Positions 27,269-36,162 of a DNA stretch of 64,000 nt are shown piece after piece. Position 1 is the first letter of the stretch; every line of letters starts with the position of its first letter. The notes beneath the pieces are model-generated. The model saw only the letters and a list, made by a program, of their open reading frames with translations, was not told the origin of the DNA and ran no database searches. A program made the translations under genes and the position numbers. Source of the DNA: Alcanivorax sp. (lineage in GTDB: Bacteria; Pseudomonadota; Gammaproteobacteria; Pseudomonadales; Alcanivoracaceae); NCBI RefSeq assembly GCF_019431375.1, contig NZ_CP080267.1, positions 372,001 to 436,000 on the forward strand, given 5' to 3'.

Positions 27269-30200
27269 AGCAGAATAATATAGCTTTTAAAACCATGGTA
27301 AGAATCTTGGCGGGTTTAATCCTGCTGATGTTGATGCGTGGAGTGGAAGCCTCTCATTTTCGCTTCGGCCATCTGACTTGGGAGCCAAGGCCTGATATAG
27401 CGGAAAATACGATTGATATTTCCTTCACCACCGCATGGCGACGCAGCTATTTTCGGGGAAGTGCTCCAGATAGGCGCCCTCAAATAGGCGATATTATTCG
27501 TCCTGGTGCGCGTTTGAACTTTGGTGATGGTACCTCTTTAGGGTCGATAAATTTCGAGGTTGTCGCCTACAGTGCGGCTCAAGACTGGGTGGTTGCCGTA
27601 AGCAAATCAACCCAGACGGGCGATAGTGCAATTCGAAAAACCTATCCTGCACCGGTTAACACAAATGGTCAGCCATGGATCATGAGTGCGAGTGGGTGTT
27701 GCAGGATTGGTGGATTGCGTAACCCGGCAAGTAGTTTCCTGGTGCGTGCGTCAGTGGATCTGTCAGTGCCGAATACCCCTCCTTCCAGCAATCTTCCTCC
27801 GATTGTGACTTGCCCACGTGGAGACGTTTGCACATTCTCCGTTCCTGCACGCGATGATGGAGATCCTCTTCGCTGGAGTTTCTCTCCCAGTTCGGAGTCT
27901 TCGATTGGGGCACTGCCAGGGGGGAGCTCATTCCCAATCAAGATTGATTCTGAAACGGGGATTGTTCGATGGGAAATTCCATCCAGCGCTGCTTTGGGCA
28001 TGTATGCACTGCAAGTGAAAATGGAAGATATCGGTAGCGATGGCCAAGCCAAAAGCTCAACGGCGATCGATTTCCTGATTCAGGTACAGGATTTTGCCGA
28101 TAATGCGGCACCTCAATTCACTATTCCACCTACTCCGCCAGCGAATACTACAATTTTGGCACCAGCTAACAGGCCCTTTTCATTAGATCTTAGAGCAACA
28201 GATCCGGATACTTCGGATGCCGTTTCTGTAGATCATGTTGGCCTGCCTTCAGGGGCCAACTTGACGTCAATGCCGGGGAATCCGGCAACGGGGACACTGA
28301 ACTGGACTCCAACAGAGGCCCAGCAGGGCGAACATATCATTACCTTCACTGCAATTGATGATCGTGGCAGAGCTGCGCTTCCTCATCCCGTTAAAATCAA
28401 GGTTATCGAGGCAGAAATCCGCGATGTAACTGTGTCGGCGCTGCTGGGGAAAACCGACATTGAGATAAATTCGGGTAGCTTCCAGGTGCCGCCTGACCGC
28501 ATTGAAAGTGATGAGAATGGAACCCGGGTCGAGTGGGATTTCCCTACCTTTGGTACGGGGGAGCAGGCTGCCCTGGATTTCGGCGTGCTGCTTCGTAATC
28601 CCATACCGGGAGAGGATCGGCTGGTAACCCAATCTATTGTGCTTACCTATGAAGATATAAACGGCAACCGAGTCCGTCGAGACCTGGAGCCGCAATTCGC
28701 TAAGGTGTTGGCATCCGCCTACAAACAATCTATCACTACCGATCGGTTTACTTATTCATCGAATCAGCTTGTCGAAATAGGCTCGACGGTAACCAGTCTG
28801 AGCAGTTTCGATTCAGTGGTAGATGCACAGATTTCCATCCATGATGCTGCGGGAAATCTGGTTAATGATGTCCGCTATTTCAGTGATATCTATTTGTCTG
28901 ACGGAGAGCATAAAACCCTTTCCCCAGTTACCTGGAACACAGGGTCTGCTTATGTCGGTGAATATGTGGCCCACATTGCATTGTTCGATCAGAATGGATT
29001 GAAGATCGATGAAGCGGTAAGCCCATTCGAGATAGTCTCCGCTGATCAGGCGCAAACCGCGGCCAGCATCCATACCGATAAGCCTGGTTACTTCCCGGGC
29101 GAAACAGTGACAGTTCAGGACCGCATTAGTAATCCGGCATTGAATGCGCAGTTAAATGAAGCCTTGGCCCACACCGCGTTGTATGCGCCAGATGGCGAAA
29201 AGGTTTGGGAGCAGGAAGCAAACCTGCCACAAATCGGTCCGCAGGGGTTCCATGATATTGAATACCGTATTGAGCTGGATGGCGTCAGCCCAGGCGACTA
29301 TACCCTGACCCTGGAGGTGCGTGATCAGCAGGAAAGCCTGCTGGCAGAAGCGCATACCGGCTTTGAAGTCCTGTCAACTGCGATGGATGGCGCAGGGTTG
29401 CAGGGTGATATCCAGATCAATGCGGATCCGGTGTTTCGATCCGAGTACCTGACTATCAATACTACAGTGAGTAATGAGGGTAACGCGGACATGGCGGATG
29501 TCCCGGTAACTCTCTCCATTGTCGACCCTGAAACAGAACAAGTAGTCGCTCAGTGGCAAAATAGTGTGGATGAACTCCCCATTGAGGAGAGTGATGCAAG
29601 TAGCCAGTCGTGGCTTGCCTTGGCCCCCATTGGTGCGACCTATGCGGCTGTCCTTACAACTCATGTGGGTGGCAATGAGCGTATTCTTGCCTCTCGTACC
29701 TTCTCCATCGCCGACAAACTACCAGCAGCCTTTGCCCTTGAGGGCAGGGGGCGCCTGCTGGCCTTGGTCGATGGGGCGGCAGTAGGATCTTGTCAGGGTG
29801 TGGGTCAGTTGGATCTGCACTTCCAGCCTGATGTCGTGCTGCTTCCCCGGGATCAGGTCCTGCTGGAAGTCTACTCCGCCGGCGGCGATCTTCTTGATGC
29901 TGAAACGGTGTCGATAGGCCAAGCCTCTGGCGTACTTAACAACAACCCGGGCACCAAGGCCGATGTGGCAATACTGCGAAGCAGTGCCAGCCATGTGGCC
30001 TTCACGTTGGCGCCAGTTAACCAGGCAGAGTTGTCGTCTCCTGTCCGGGTTGTGGCAACCCATTGGCAGAATGGTAATCCCGTTTTGCATGACAGTGGAC
30101 TGCTGACCCCTGACTGCCAATCGCTGTATCCCGGGTTGCAACAGGAAAGCTATATCATAGATCAGGTGCTGGCGATTGATAGCGCTGAACCCTATGACTC

Positions 30201-31098
30201 GGATGGCGCACCCACCGCCTTGTCTCAGCGTCGCTTCCTGCAGCAATTGCTGGAAGAGGCTGGTTGGTCCTATACCTTGGTCAGCACGGCGGACGACTTC
30301 GTTCGCGAGTTCGAGACCGGTGGTTATACCGTTTATGGCTTGTTCCATGAAGCGGTCAAAATACCGGAAAGCACACAACATGAGCTGGTCGAGGCCGTAG
30401 CTGATGGCGCCGGACTGCTCTATGCCGGGTATCACGACAAGCGTAATGGCCGGCTGGAATCAGCCTTGGGCATCAGCGCTCGTGGCAAGCTACCCAAAGT
30501 TCGGGGGATCGCTCTGGGTGATTCGCCCATCCATGCCGGAGAGGACAGCTTTTCTCTGGCTCTCCACGGCAAACCACTGCGTGTACAACTGAATGGCGCC
30601 AATGCGCTGGCGCATTATTTGCCGTCAGGGGGCGTATCCGTCACCGACTATGCCTATGGGCAGGGGCGGGGCGTCTACATGGGCTTCGATGTCCTGGCGG
30701 AAGCCACTGTCGCGGGGCTTGAAAGTACCCAGGCAAGTCTGATTACCCATGCTCTCGATCATATCCACCCGCAAGCGCTGTCTCCCGTGGCAGGAAAGGT
30801 GATCCCGTTGAGCTTAACGCTGACCAACCAGGGTCTACCTGTGGCGGGTCAGGTGAGTTTGATCTTGCCGTCTGGCACCGAGGCAGTTGACGCGGGTACA
30901 GGCCGCCTAGCGGATGATGGCAGCCTTCTTTGGCCCTTCCATATCGAGGCAGGCCAGGAGCAGCAATGGCAATTCTGGGTCAGGCTGCCGGACCAGCCTG
31001 GGGAAATCAGATTGCAGGGGAAAATCGACGTCGGCACAGATCAAGGCTTGGTGGAATACGGCCCTGTGGGGACCACTCTGGACGTATTGGGGCAGTAA
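27265..31098 (+). CDS. Giant exported protein with Ig-like and macroglobulin-like modules
   Basis: Function unknown. The 1277 residues begin with a signal peptide (about 1-29), then SHFRFGHLTWEPRPD, an opening I associate with large secreted bacterial proteins. Two cadherin/putative-Ig modules follow (about 165-275 and 280-375, with DPDTSDAVS and GTLNWTPTEAQQGEH). A chain of beta modules (about 400-880) carries TDRFTYSSNQ and TDKPGYFPGE, like the strands of alpha-2-macroglobulin MG domains. The last 330 residues include a Rossmann/GATase-like section (RRFLQQLLEEAG, VYGLFHEAV) and a final beta domain. It overlaps the preceding gene and lies 12 bases before the next, so the three are one operon. 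Confidence 0.72.
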   Translation: MKQNNIAFKTMVRILAGLILLMLMRGVEASHFRFGHLTWEPRPDIAENTIDISFTTAWRRSYFRGSAPDRRPQIGDIIRPGARLNFGDGTSLGSINFEVVAYSAAQDWVVAVSKSTQTGDSAIRKTYPAPVNTNGQPWIMSASGCCRIGGLRNPASSFLVRASVDLSVPNTPPSSNLPPIVTCPRGDVCTFSVPARDDGDPLRWSFSPSSESSIGALPGGSSFPIKIDSETGIVRWEIPSSAALGMYALQVKMEDIGSDGQAKSSTAIDFLIQVQDFADNAAPQFTIPPTPPANTTILAPANRPFSLDLRATDPDTSDAVSVDHVGLPSGANLTSMPGNPATGTLNWTPTEAQQGEHIITFTAIDDRGRAALPHPVKIKVIEAEIRDVTVSALLGKTDIEINSGSFQVPPDRIESDENGTRVEWDFPTFGTGEQAALDFGVLLRNPIPGEDRLVTQSIVLTYEDINGNRVRRDLEPQFAKVLASAYKQSITTDRFTYSSNQLVEIGSTVTSLSSFDSVVDAQISIHDAAGNLVNDVRYFSDIYLSDGEHKTLSPVTWNTGSAYVGEYVAHIALFDQNGLKIDEAVSPFEIVSADQAQTAASIHTDKPGYFPGETVTVQDRISNPALNAQLNEALAHTALYAPDGEKVWEQEANLPQIGPQGFHDIEYRIELDGVSPGDYTLTLEVRDQQESLLAEAHTGFEVLSTAMDGAGLQGDIQINADPVFRSEYLTINTTVSNEGNADMADVPVTLSIVDPETEQVVAQWQNSVDELPIEESDASSQSWLALAPIGATYAAVLTTHVGGNERILASRTFSIADKLPAAFALEGRGRLLALVDGAAVGSCQGVGQLDLHFQPDVVLLPRDQVLLEVYSAGGDLLDAETVSIGQASGVLNNNPGTKADVAILRSSASHVAFTLAPVNQAELSSPVRVVATHWQNGNPVLHDSGLLTPDCQSLYPGLQQESYIIDQVLAIDSAEPYDSDGAPTALSQRRFLQQLLEEAGWSYTLVSTADDFVREFETGGYTVYGLFHEAVKIPESTQHELVEAVADGAGLLYAGYHDKRNGRLESALGISARGKLPKVRGIALGDSPIHAGEDSFSLALHGKPLRVQLNGANALAHYLPSGGVSVTDYAYGQGRGVYMGFDVLAEATVAGLESTQASLITHALDHIHPQALSPVAGKVIPLSLTLTNQGLPVAGQVSLILPSGTEAVDAGTGRLADDGSLLWPFHIEAGQEQQWQFWVRLPDQPGEIRLQGKIDVGTDQGLVEYGPVGTTLDVLGQ

Positions 31099-31110
31099 GG
31101 GGGAAGAGCA

Positions 31111-34100
31111 ATGACAATGAGAACAGATCAGGATTACGGTAAGCGTCTACTCCGTGAAACAGTGAAGCGCGAGCCCTTGGAAGAGGCCCCGGCCATCGAA
31201 GTATTGCGGGAATCACGCCGCTTCTTCCGAACCGTTGCCATTAGCATTCTGGCGCTCTTCCTCAATGCGGTAATCTGGCCTTCCTGGGCCCTGGCCATCG
31301 AAACCGAGCGGCAGAAAGAGCAACATCGCCAGGCACAATGGGAGGCCAAGAACCAGCACCTGCACCAAGTGCTTAAGCATGTGCGTGACAAGACCAACGA
31401 CCGTAAAGCGGTAATTGACCGTCGCCTGGCTGATGAAGGGGGCACACTGGATAATGTGCTGACTGCCATTGGTCTAAGCCAGCTAACCCTGGAAGAGACC
31501 AGTGATCTCGCTTGGCTGGCCAAGCGTGCCGACAAGCTGCACCAGAAAGCGCTCAAGGCATTCCAGAAAACAGAGCAGAGACTGAAAAACAAGAACCTGC
31601 CTGCCCGGGTTCGCCAACGCAATGAGCACGCAAAGGCGGAATATCAGAGCCGCTACGAAGCCATGCAGGCGCGCCTGTCAGCCCTGCTTGACGCGGAAAG
31701 CCTCAGCGAACAACAGGAAGCAGCAGCTTCCCTGAAACAATGGATGGACGGCTTCACGCTCAGCAAGCCTCGCGATCCTTTCGATCCCAATAATCTGCCC
31801 TGGAGCACCCCGGACCCGAGCCAAACGCCAAAACCGGCGGAAAGCGCCGACGAGCTGAGCGCCCGCAGCGGGTTTCCGCTTTTCGAGCAGGGAGTGCAAC
31901 TGGCTAGTAATGTCATCACTCCTGATATGCTGGGCAACCCCGGCGGCCCCACCGAAGATGACTTGGCCGCAACGCTGGACGCACCCCTTTCCGAAGCCAT
32001 CAGCGCAAAAGCTGAAGAGCTGGACGATGACCCGGTAAAGATCTACCAGTGGGTACGCAACAATATCGAGTTTATCCCCAGTTACGGCTCCATACAGGGG
32101 GCGGAATACACCTTGCAACATGGCAAGGGCAACGCTTTCGACACTGCCAGTCTGCTCATCTCGCTGCTGCGGGCGGCCAACATTCCGGCCCGCTACGCCT
32201 TTGGTACCGTACAAATGCCTGCCGACAAGGTGATGAACTGGGTGGGAAACGTGAACACCCCGGAAGCAGCGGGGAACCTCTTGGGGCAGGGCGGTATTCC
32301 CAACATCGGTATGGTTTCCGGGGGCAAAGTTAGCCATACGAAGCTGGAGCATGTCTGGGTAGAAGCCTGGATCGACTATCAACCCAGCCGGGGTGCCGTG
32401 CATCGGGTAGGCGATAGCTGGGTGCCCATGGATGCGAGCTTCAAGCAGTATGAATACAGCGAGGGGATGGCCCTGGAAGAACAGGTGCCCTTCGATGCGG
32501 AAGGCCTGGCGCAGACTATCCAGGAGCAAAGCACTATCAACGAAGAGGAAGGCTGGGTACAGGGTGTTCCGCAGCAAGCCATGGAAGATTCCCTGACCGA
32601 CTATCGCGCCCAGTTGGAAGGCTTTCTGGAGAACCAGGCTCCGGATGCTTCAGTAGGCGATGTGTTGGGCACGCACAGCATCAAGGAGGTCATCCACGAA
32701 CAACTGGCAATCAGCCTGCCTTATGAATTACTGACCCGTAAGCTGGTGGCATCCGAACTGCCGGACAGCCTGCGCTGGAAATTCCAGTACCAGCTTCATA
32801 CCAGCCTGTACGGCACACCGGATACCCAGCTTCTGAGAATCGAGCAGCCGACAGTTGCCCTGGCCGGCAAGAAGCTTTCATTATCTTTCAAGCCGGCCAC
32901 CCCTGACGATGAGGAGACTCTGGCCAGCTATCTACCAGAGCCAGATGAAAACGGTGAAATCGACCCGAACGACATACCGGATACCTTGCCGGGTTATCTG
33001 ATTGCTCTGACAGGTGAATTCGCCATAGACGATGGCATCGCGGCCACCGCAGTAAGCAATATGGCAATGGGAGAAGAGCTGCTCTCAGAAATGGGCTATT
33101 GGCAACCGGGCCGTGGCTGGCGTACCACACGTAACCAACCTGTAGCAGGCGAATACCGGGCTTTGGCGCTGAACCTGCAAGGCATCAGCCAGCAACAGGC
33201 GCAAGCCCTGCAAACCGATCTGGAGTCTACCCAGCAAAAGCTGGAGTCAGAGGACTTTGCCGGCTTGACCAAGCAGCAAGTCGTGGGTGACCTGCTGTAT
33301 AGCACCATTCTGAGCTACTTCGCCCTGAACGACGTGCAGGATCAGATCGCCCAGAAGCAAGCCAGCAGCATAGGCTATCGTGCGCCGAGTTACGGTTTGT
33401 TCAAAACGAGTTTGACGCCGCAGTACTGGTTTGGTGTCCCGAGAGATGTGAAGGCGGAAGGCCTGACCATGGACGTGGATCATATGACAGGTAGCCGGGT
33501 GGATAAGGAAAATGACCATCAGCGCTGGGTTTCCTTCAATCGTGCCCAGGGCGCCAGAATGTCGGCCATGGAGCACCTGGTGCCGGAGAAGATGTTCAGC
33601 ACCGAGGAGGCCCCGGCTCATGGTATCAGTGCGGTTAAAGCGGTCCAGATTGCGGCGGCTGAGGGCCAGAAGATCTGGACGATTACTCAGGATAACCTGT
33701 CTATTGCCCTTCCCAATTTACAGCTTTCCAGTGAAATAAAGAGCGATATTCGGAATTCTGTGAATGCAGGGAAGGAAGTAACTGCACATGAGAGGCCTGT
33801 TAATTTCTTTGGACGACAATCTACTGGGTATACTGTGATTGACTCACACACAGGGGCTGGAGCCTATCTTATCGCCGGTGGAGAAAATGGGGGGAATACA
33901 GGATTCTCAGGGGATGAAAAATTCTTGGTGGCTGGTATTTCCTTTGATGTAATTAAGCAAGTTTTTGGGGCTCTATGGGCTGGAGTTAATGCGGTTTTTA
34001 ATTTCGATAACTGTGGTCCTGGTGTGGCAATTACAATATTAGTCATTGCTATGATTTTAATAGCTTTTAAACTGTGGCTGATATTTATTGTGGCAGCATC

Positions 34101-34194
34101 GGCCTTGATTAAGGGGGCGGCTGCTGTAATGGCTTTTCTATTCAGTGGTTTGGTTTCGTGGGGGTTGACTCAAACTTGTAAAAGGGAAGATTAA
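31111..34194 (+). CDS. Exported transglutaminase-like protein with variable AT-rich tail, active-site Cys absent
   Basis: The 1027 residues contain an N-terminal membrane segment (about 38-58), a charged coiled coil (about 60-210) and a transglutaminase-like domain (about 285-440). The positions usually reading GDC read GNA (GNAFDTASLLISLLRA, near 339), while His (EHVWVEAW, near 412) and Asp (WVPMDAS, near 439) remain. A conserved-looking block ends in GAGAYLIAGGENGG (914-927), a segment I recall from proteins encoded beside RHS genes. After about 930 composition becomes AT-rich and the tail has two or three hydrophobic helices. Polymorphic-effector-like architecture is an inference. The stop overlaps the next start. 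Confidence 0.7.
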   Translation: MTMRTDQDYGKRLLRETVKREPLEEAPAIEVLRESRRFFRTVAISILALFLNAVIWPSWALAIETERQKEQHRQAQWEAKNQHLHQVLKHVRDKTNDRKAVIDRRLADEGGTLDNVLTAIGLSQLTLEETSDLAWLAKRADKLHQKALKAFQKTEQRLKNKNLPARVRQRNEHAKAEYQSRYEAMQARLSALLDAESLSEQQEAAASLKQWMDGFTLSKPRDPFDPNNLPWSTPDPSQTPKPAESADELSARSGFPLFEQGVQLASNVITPDMLGNPGGPTEDDLAATLDAPLSEAISAKAEELDDDPVKIYQWVRNNIEFIPSYGSIQGAEYTLQHGKGNAFDTASLLISLLRAANIPARYAFGTVQMPADKVMNWVGNVNTPEAAGNLLGQGGIPNIGMVSGGKVSHTKLEHVWVEAWIDYQPSRGAVHRVGDSWVPMDASFKQYEYSEGMALEEQVPFDAEGLAQTIQEQSTINEEEGWVQGVPQQAMEDSLTDYRAQLEGFLENQAPDASVGDVLGTHSIKEVIHEQLAISLPYELLTRKLVASELPDSLRWKFQYQLHTSLYGTPDTQLLRIEQPTVALAGKKLSLSFKPATPDDEETLASYLPEPDENGEIDPNDIPDTLPGYLIALTGEFAIDDGIAATAVSNMAMGEELLSEMGYWQPGRGWRTTRNQPVAGEYRALALNLQGISQQQAQALQTDLESTQQKLESEDFAGLTKQQVVGDLLYSTILSYFALNDVQDQIAQKQASSIGYRAPSYGLFKTSLTPQYWFGVPRDVKAEGLTMDVDHMTGSRVDKENDHQRWVSFNRAQGARMSAMEHLVPEKMFSTEEAPAHGISAVKAVQIAAAEGQKIWTITQDNLSIALPNLQLSSEIKSDIRNSVNAGKEVTAHERPVNFFGRQSTGYTVIDSHTGAGAYLIAGGENGGNTGFSGDEKFLVAGISFDVIKQVFGALWAGVNAVFNFDNCGPGVAITILVIAMILIAFKLWLIFIVAASALIKGAAAVMAFLFSGLVSWGLTQTCKRED

Positions 34195-34712
34195 TGAAGT
34201 CGAGCGCTTGGTTTTTATTGTCTTTGCTTTTTTTTACGATTTTGCAATTTGCCACGGGAAGAATAGGCGAAAAGATTACATTGTATGCTTTTTTTCTGGT
34301 TTTTCAGCTTATATTGATTTATGGAAATGGGTTGGGGCGTGCAAGGTTCGGCTTTGAAATGCTCATTTTTGTTTTGTCTTGCTTTCTTTGTATGTATTTA
34401 TCTTTTTCTTTGCATGCGGTTAGTTTTTTTGATGCTATTTTAGCTTTTGCGCTTATCTTTATAGTCGACTTTAGTGTCTGTATAAAAAACAACAGGGTAA
34501 GCCCTGTATCCAAGAGCAGAGGCTTTAACCTTAGAAGAGTCGCTGTTTATTCTTTAGTTGGTGCGCCATTTTTGGGTGTTTTATTGTGGTCGGTGGCGGC
34601 TTATTACTCCGGGATAGAGAATGCTGAAGAAGCTGTTTATTTTTCAGTGCTGCTGTACGGGGTCGTTTTTATTATTATAAGACGAAGGTTTCAGCTACCT
34701 AGTCAAACATAA
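34194..34712 (+). CDS. Small AT-rich integral membrane protein
   Basis: No family recognised. The 172 residues are very hydrophobic, with about five or six membrane segments and a basic C-terminus. The gene starts inside the stop of the transglutaminase-like gene (TAATG). It has the lowest GC of the neighbourhood, as does the tail of the preceding gene. By position it could be a cognate (immunity-like) partner of that tail, but nothing in the sequence proves it. Confidence 0.6.
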   Translation: MKSSAWFLLSLLFFTILQFATGRIGEKITLYAFFLVFQLILIYGNGLGRARFGFEMLIFVLSCFLCMYLSFSLHAVSFFDAILAFALIFIVDFSVCIKNNRVSPVSKSRGFNLRRVAVYSLVGAPFLGVLLWSVAAYYSGIENAEEAVYFSVLLYGVVFIIIRRRFQLPSQT

Positions 34713-34843
34713 TTCACTAAAGGACAAGCAACGGGGCACGCACGAATTAGAGAATATCCTACAAGGTCAGTAGCGGCGTTCTGATGATTTACTGATTTTT
34801 TGATCAGTATTGTGTGGTTATGGAACAGCAAGGAGGCCTTTCC

Positions 34844-35200
34844 ATGACTCGAGTCCGATATTCCCAAGTCTCTCTGGATGAGGTGCCCTATTATCACTGC
34901 ATCTGTGGCTGTGTTCGCAGAGCGTTCTTGTGTGGCCAGGATCATTATTCCGGCCAGGACTACGAGCATCGCCGCCAGTAGGTGGTAGACAGGCTGGGGG
35001 TTCTGGTGGAGCTTTTCGCTATCGATCTGTGTGCTTATGCCGTCATGTCGAACTATTACCATGTGGTGGTAAGTAGATCGGGCTCGTGTAGAGGTCTGGT
35101 CGGTGGAAGATGTGGCTGAGTGGCAGATGGGGCTGTTTCACGGAACCTTGCTGGTCAGGAGCTGGCTGCGTGGTAAGTTTATGCTTATCCCTGATTGTTC
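34844..35200 (+). pseudogene. Broken REP-associated tyrosine transposase (RAYT / Y1_Tnp)
   Basis: Starts MTRVRYSQVSLDEVPYYHC and reads CVRRAFLCGQDHYSGQDYEHRRQ. An in-frame TAG at 34979 then stands where I recall relatives having Trp (RRQ-W-VVDRL). The frame continues VVDRLGVLVELFAIDLCAYAVMSNYYHVVV, with the HUH motif reading YYH instead of HYH. Near 35070 it shifts to another frame (RARVEVWSVEDVAEWQMG...LVRSWLRG) and fades out. It has three independent defects and so is dead. RAYT enzymes are linked to REP sequences, which are present elsewhere in this window. Confidence 0.82.
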
Positions 35201-35296
35201 GCTCGGCTCTATTTTCTCAACAATATTGTTTGTGATTGTTTCTCAGATACAGAAAATGATATTAGATGCAGCAATATCTTGCAGGAGGGGGTGTCA

Positions 35297-35760
35297 ATGA
35301 CGCCATTTCCCTTTGATAACGATAACTTCTATGTCCAGTTTTTCTTTTTGACCATGTCTGGCTTTATGATGGGCTGCTTCTTTTGGTATGTACTATTCGT
35401 AAAGATTAGAAAGTGGGGTAGAACAAAAGGTGTGATAATAAAAAAAATATGGAAAAAAAGCAGAGTTAGTAATGAGGTGTCGGGATCGGTTGATGTTCAG
35501 TACGAATATACGGTTGACGGGAAAAGATATAAAAATAATAAGGTGGGCATAAAGGATAGTGCTTTCCCTCTCTTTTTGTTGGGCAAAACCCTAGGTTGGC
35601 GAGAAAAATTTATATTCGATCCTTGTCTAATAAGAAGATTTGGATTTATTACGATAGAAAAAAACCTAGTATTAGCTGTCTTGATCTTGGTATGGATAAG
35701 GGGTTCTTAGCTTTTATGTTTTTTTGTTCCTTGGCTTTTATAGTATTTGCCTGGTATTGA
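35297..35760 (+). pseudogene. DUF3592-like membrane protein, frameshifted
   Basis: The ATG at 35297 follows AGGAGGGGG. The first part has one membrane segment, then TKGVIIKKI and YEYTVDGKRYKNNKV, the DUF3592 layout. The same frame then ends in an unrelated-looking tail at 35710. From about 35600 another frame gives KIWIYYDRKKPSISCLDLG plus a hydrophobic end to 35760, which is the expected DUF3592 C-terminus. One frameshift near 35575-35600 joins the two. AT-rich, unlike core genes. Confidence 0.6.
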
Positions 35761-35789
35761 TTTTGAATCACCTTTTGGCATTAAGAAAC

Positions 35790-35840
35790 TCTTGGCCGGC
35801 TATCTGATTGTCCTGGCAGGTGAGTTCGCCATAACAAGAC
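35790..35840 (+). pseudogene. Fragment of a second transglutaminase-like gene
   Basis: In one frame this reads LLAGYLIVLAGEFAI, matching LPGYLIALTGEFAI of the gene at 31111 (near base 32987). About 42 bases align with roughly eight differences. Nothing before or after continues the match, so it is a relic. Confidence 0.55.
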
Positions 35841-35933
35841 CGTGGACACTCAGAGCACCGGGCAAAGCAGGTGGTAAATCAAACAATGCAAGTCCGCTAT
35901 TTGGTAGAGATGCACCGTCGGAGCCCCGAGTCA

Positions 35934-36040
35934 TGGGCGTTTGAGGAAGAGGGAAGTTGTTTGTGGATAGTAATGGTCGGCGTTTTGAGTTGGGCGCTCT
36001 GGGAGAGTGAACAGTTAACAGTGAATAGTTGCGCGAGACA
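35934..36040. repeat. Right island boundary: second copy of DUF1285 3' end
   Basis: 35934-35995 repeats the end of DUF1285 (from TGGGCGTT through GAGTTGGGC) with one missing G and few substitutions, followed by the inverted-repeat arm and GCGCGA as at the left boundary. It has no upstream coding sequence of its own. Confidence 0.85.
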
Positions 36041-36162
36041 CGTAGCCGCAACTTAAACGCATGAGGCCGCGCCCAGATACTGAGCGCGGCCTCATGCGTT
36101 GCAAAACCCTATTAAGCTGATCGCGTCGCTGTTAACTATTCACTGTTAACTGTTAACTAAAA
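36007..36162. repeat. Complete inverted-repeat element with 17-bp hairpin core
   Basis: Arms at 36007-36036 and 36128-36162 (GTTAACAGTGAATAG and its inverse) flank a perfect 17-bp stem: AACGCATGAGGCCGCGC (36056-36072) with its complement (36084-36100) and an 11-base loop. The right arm overlaps the stop of the kinase gene. The hairpin may terminate transcription of either side, though no T run follows on the plus strand. Confidence 0.8.

Noticed and set aside
34703..35062. Minus-strand 119-codon frame
   Set aside because: It is antisense to the recognisable RAYT pseudogene.
35103..35300. 65-codon plus-strand frame as its own gene
   Set aside because: Its N-terminal part is the frameshifted continuation of the RAYT pseudogene.
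35747..35944. 65-codon frame as a gene
   Set aside because: It joins the DUF3592 end, a transglutaminase-like relic and DUF1285 repeat sequence; a mosaic of fragments.
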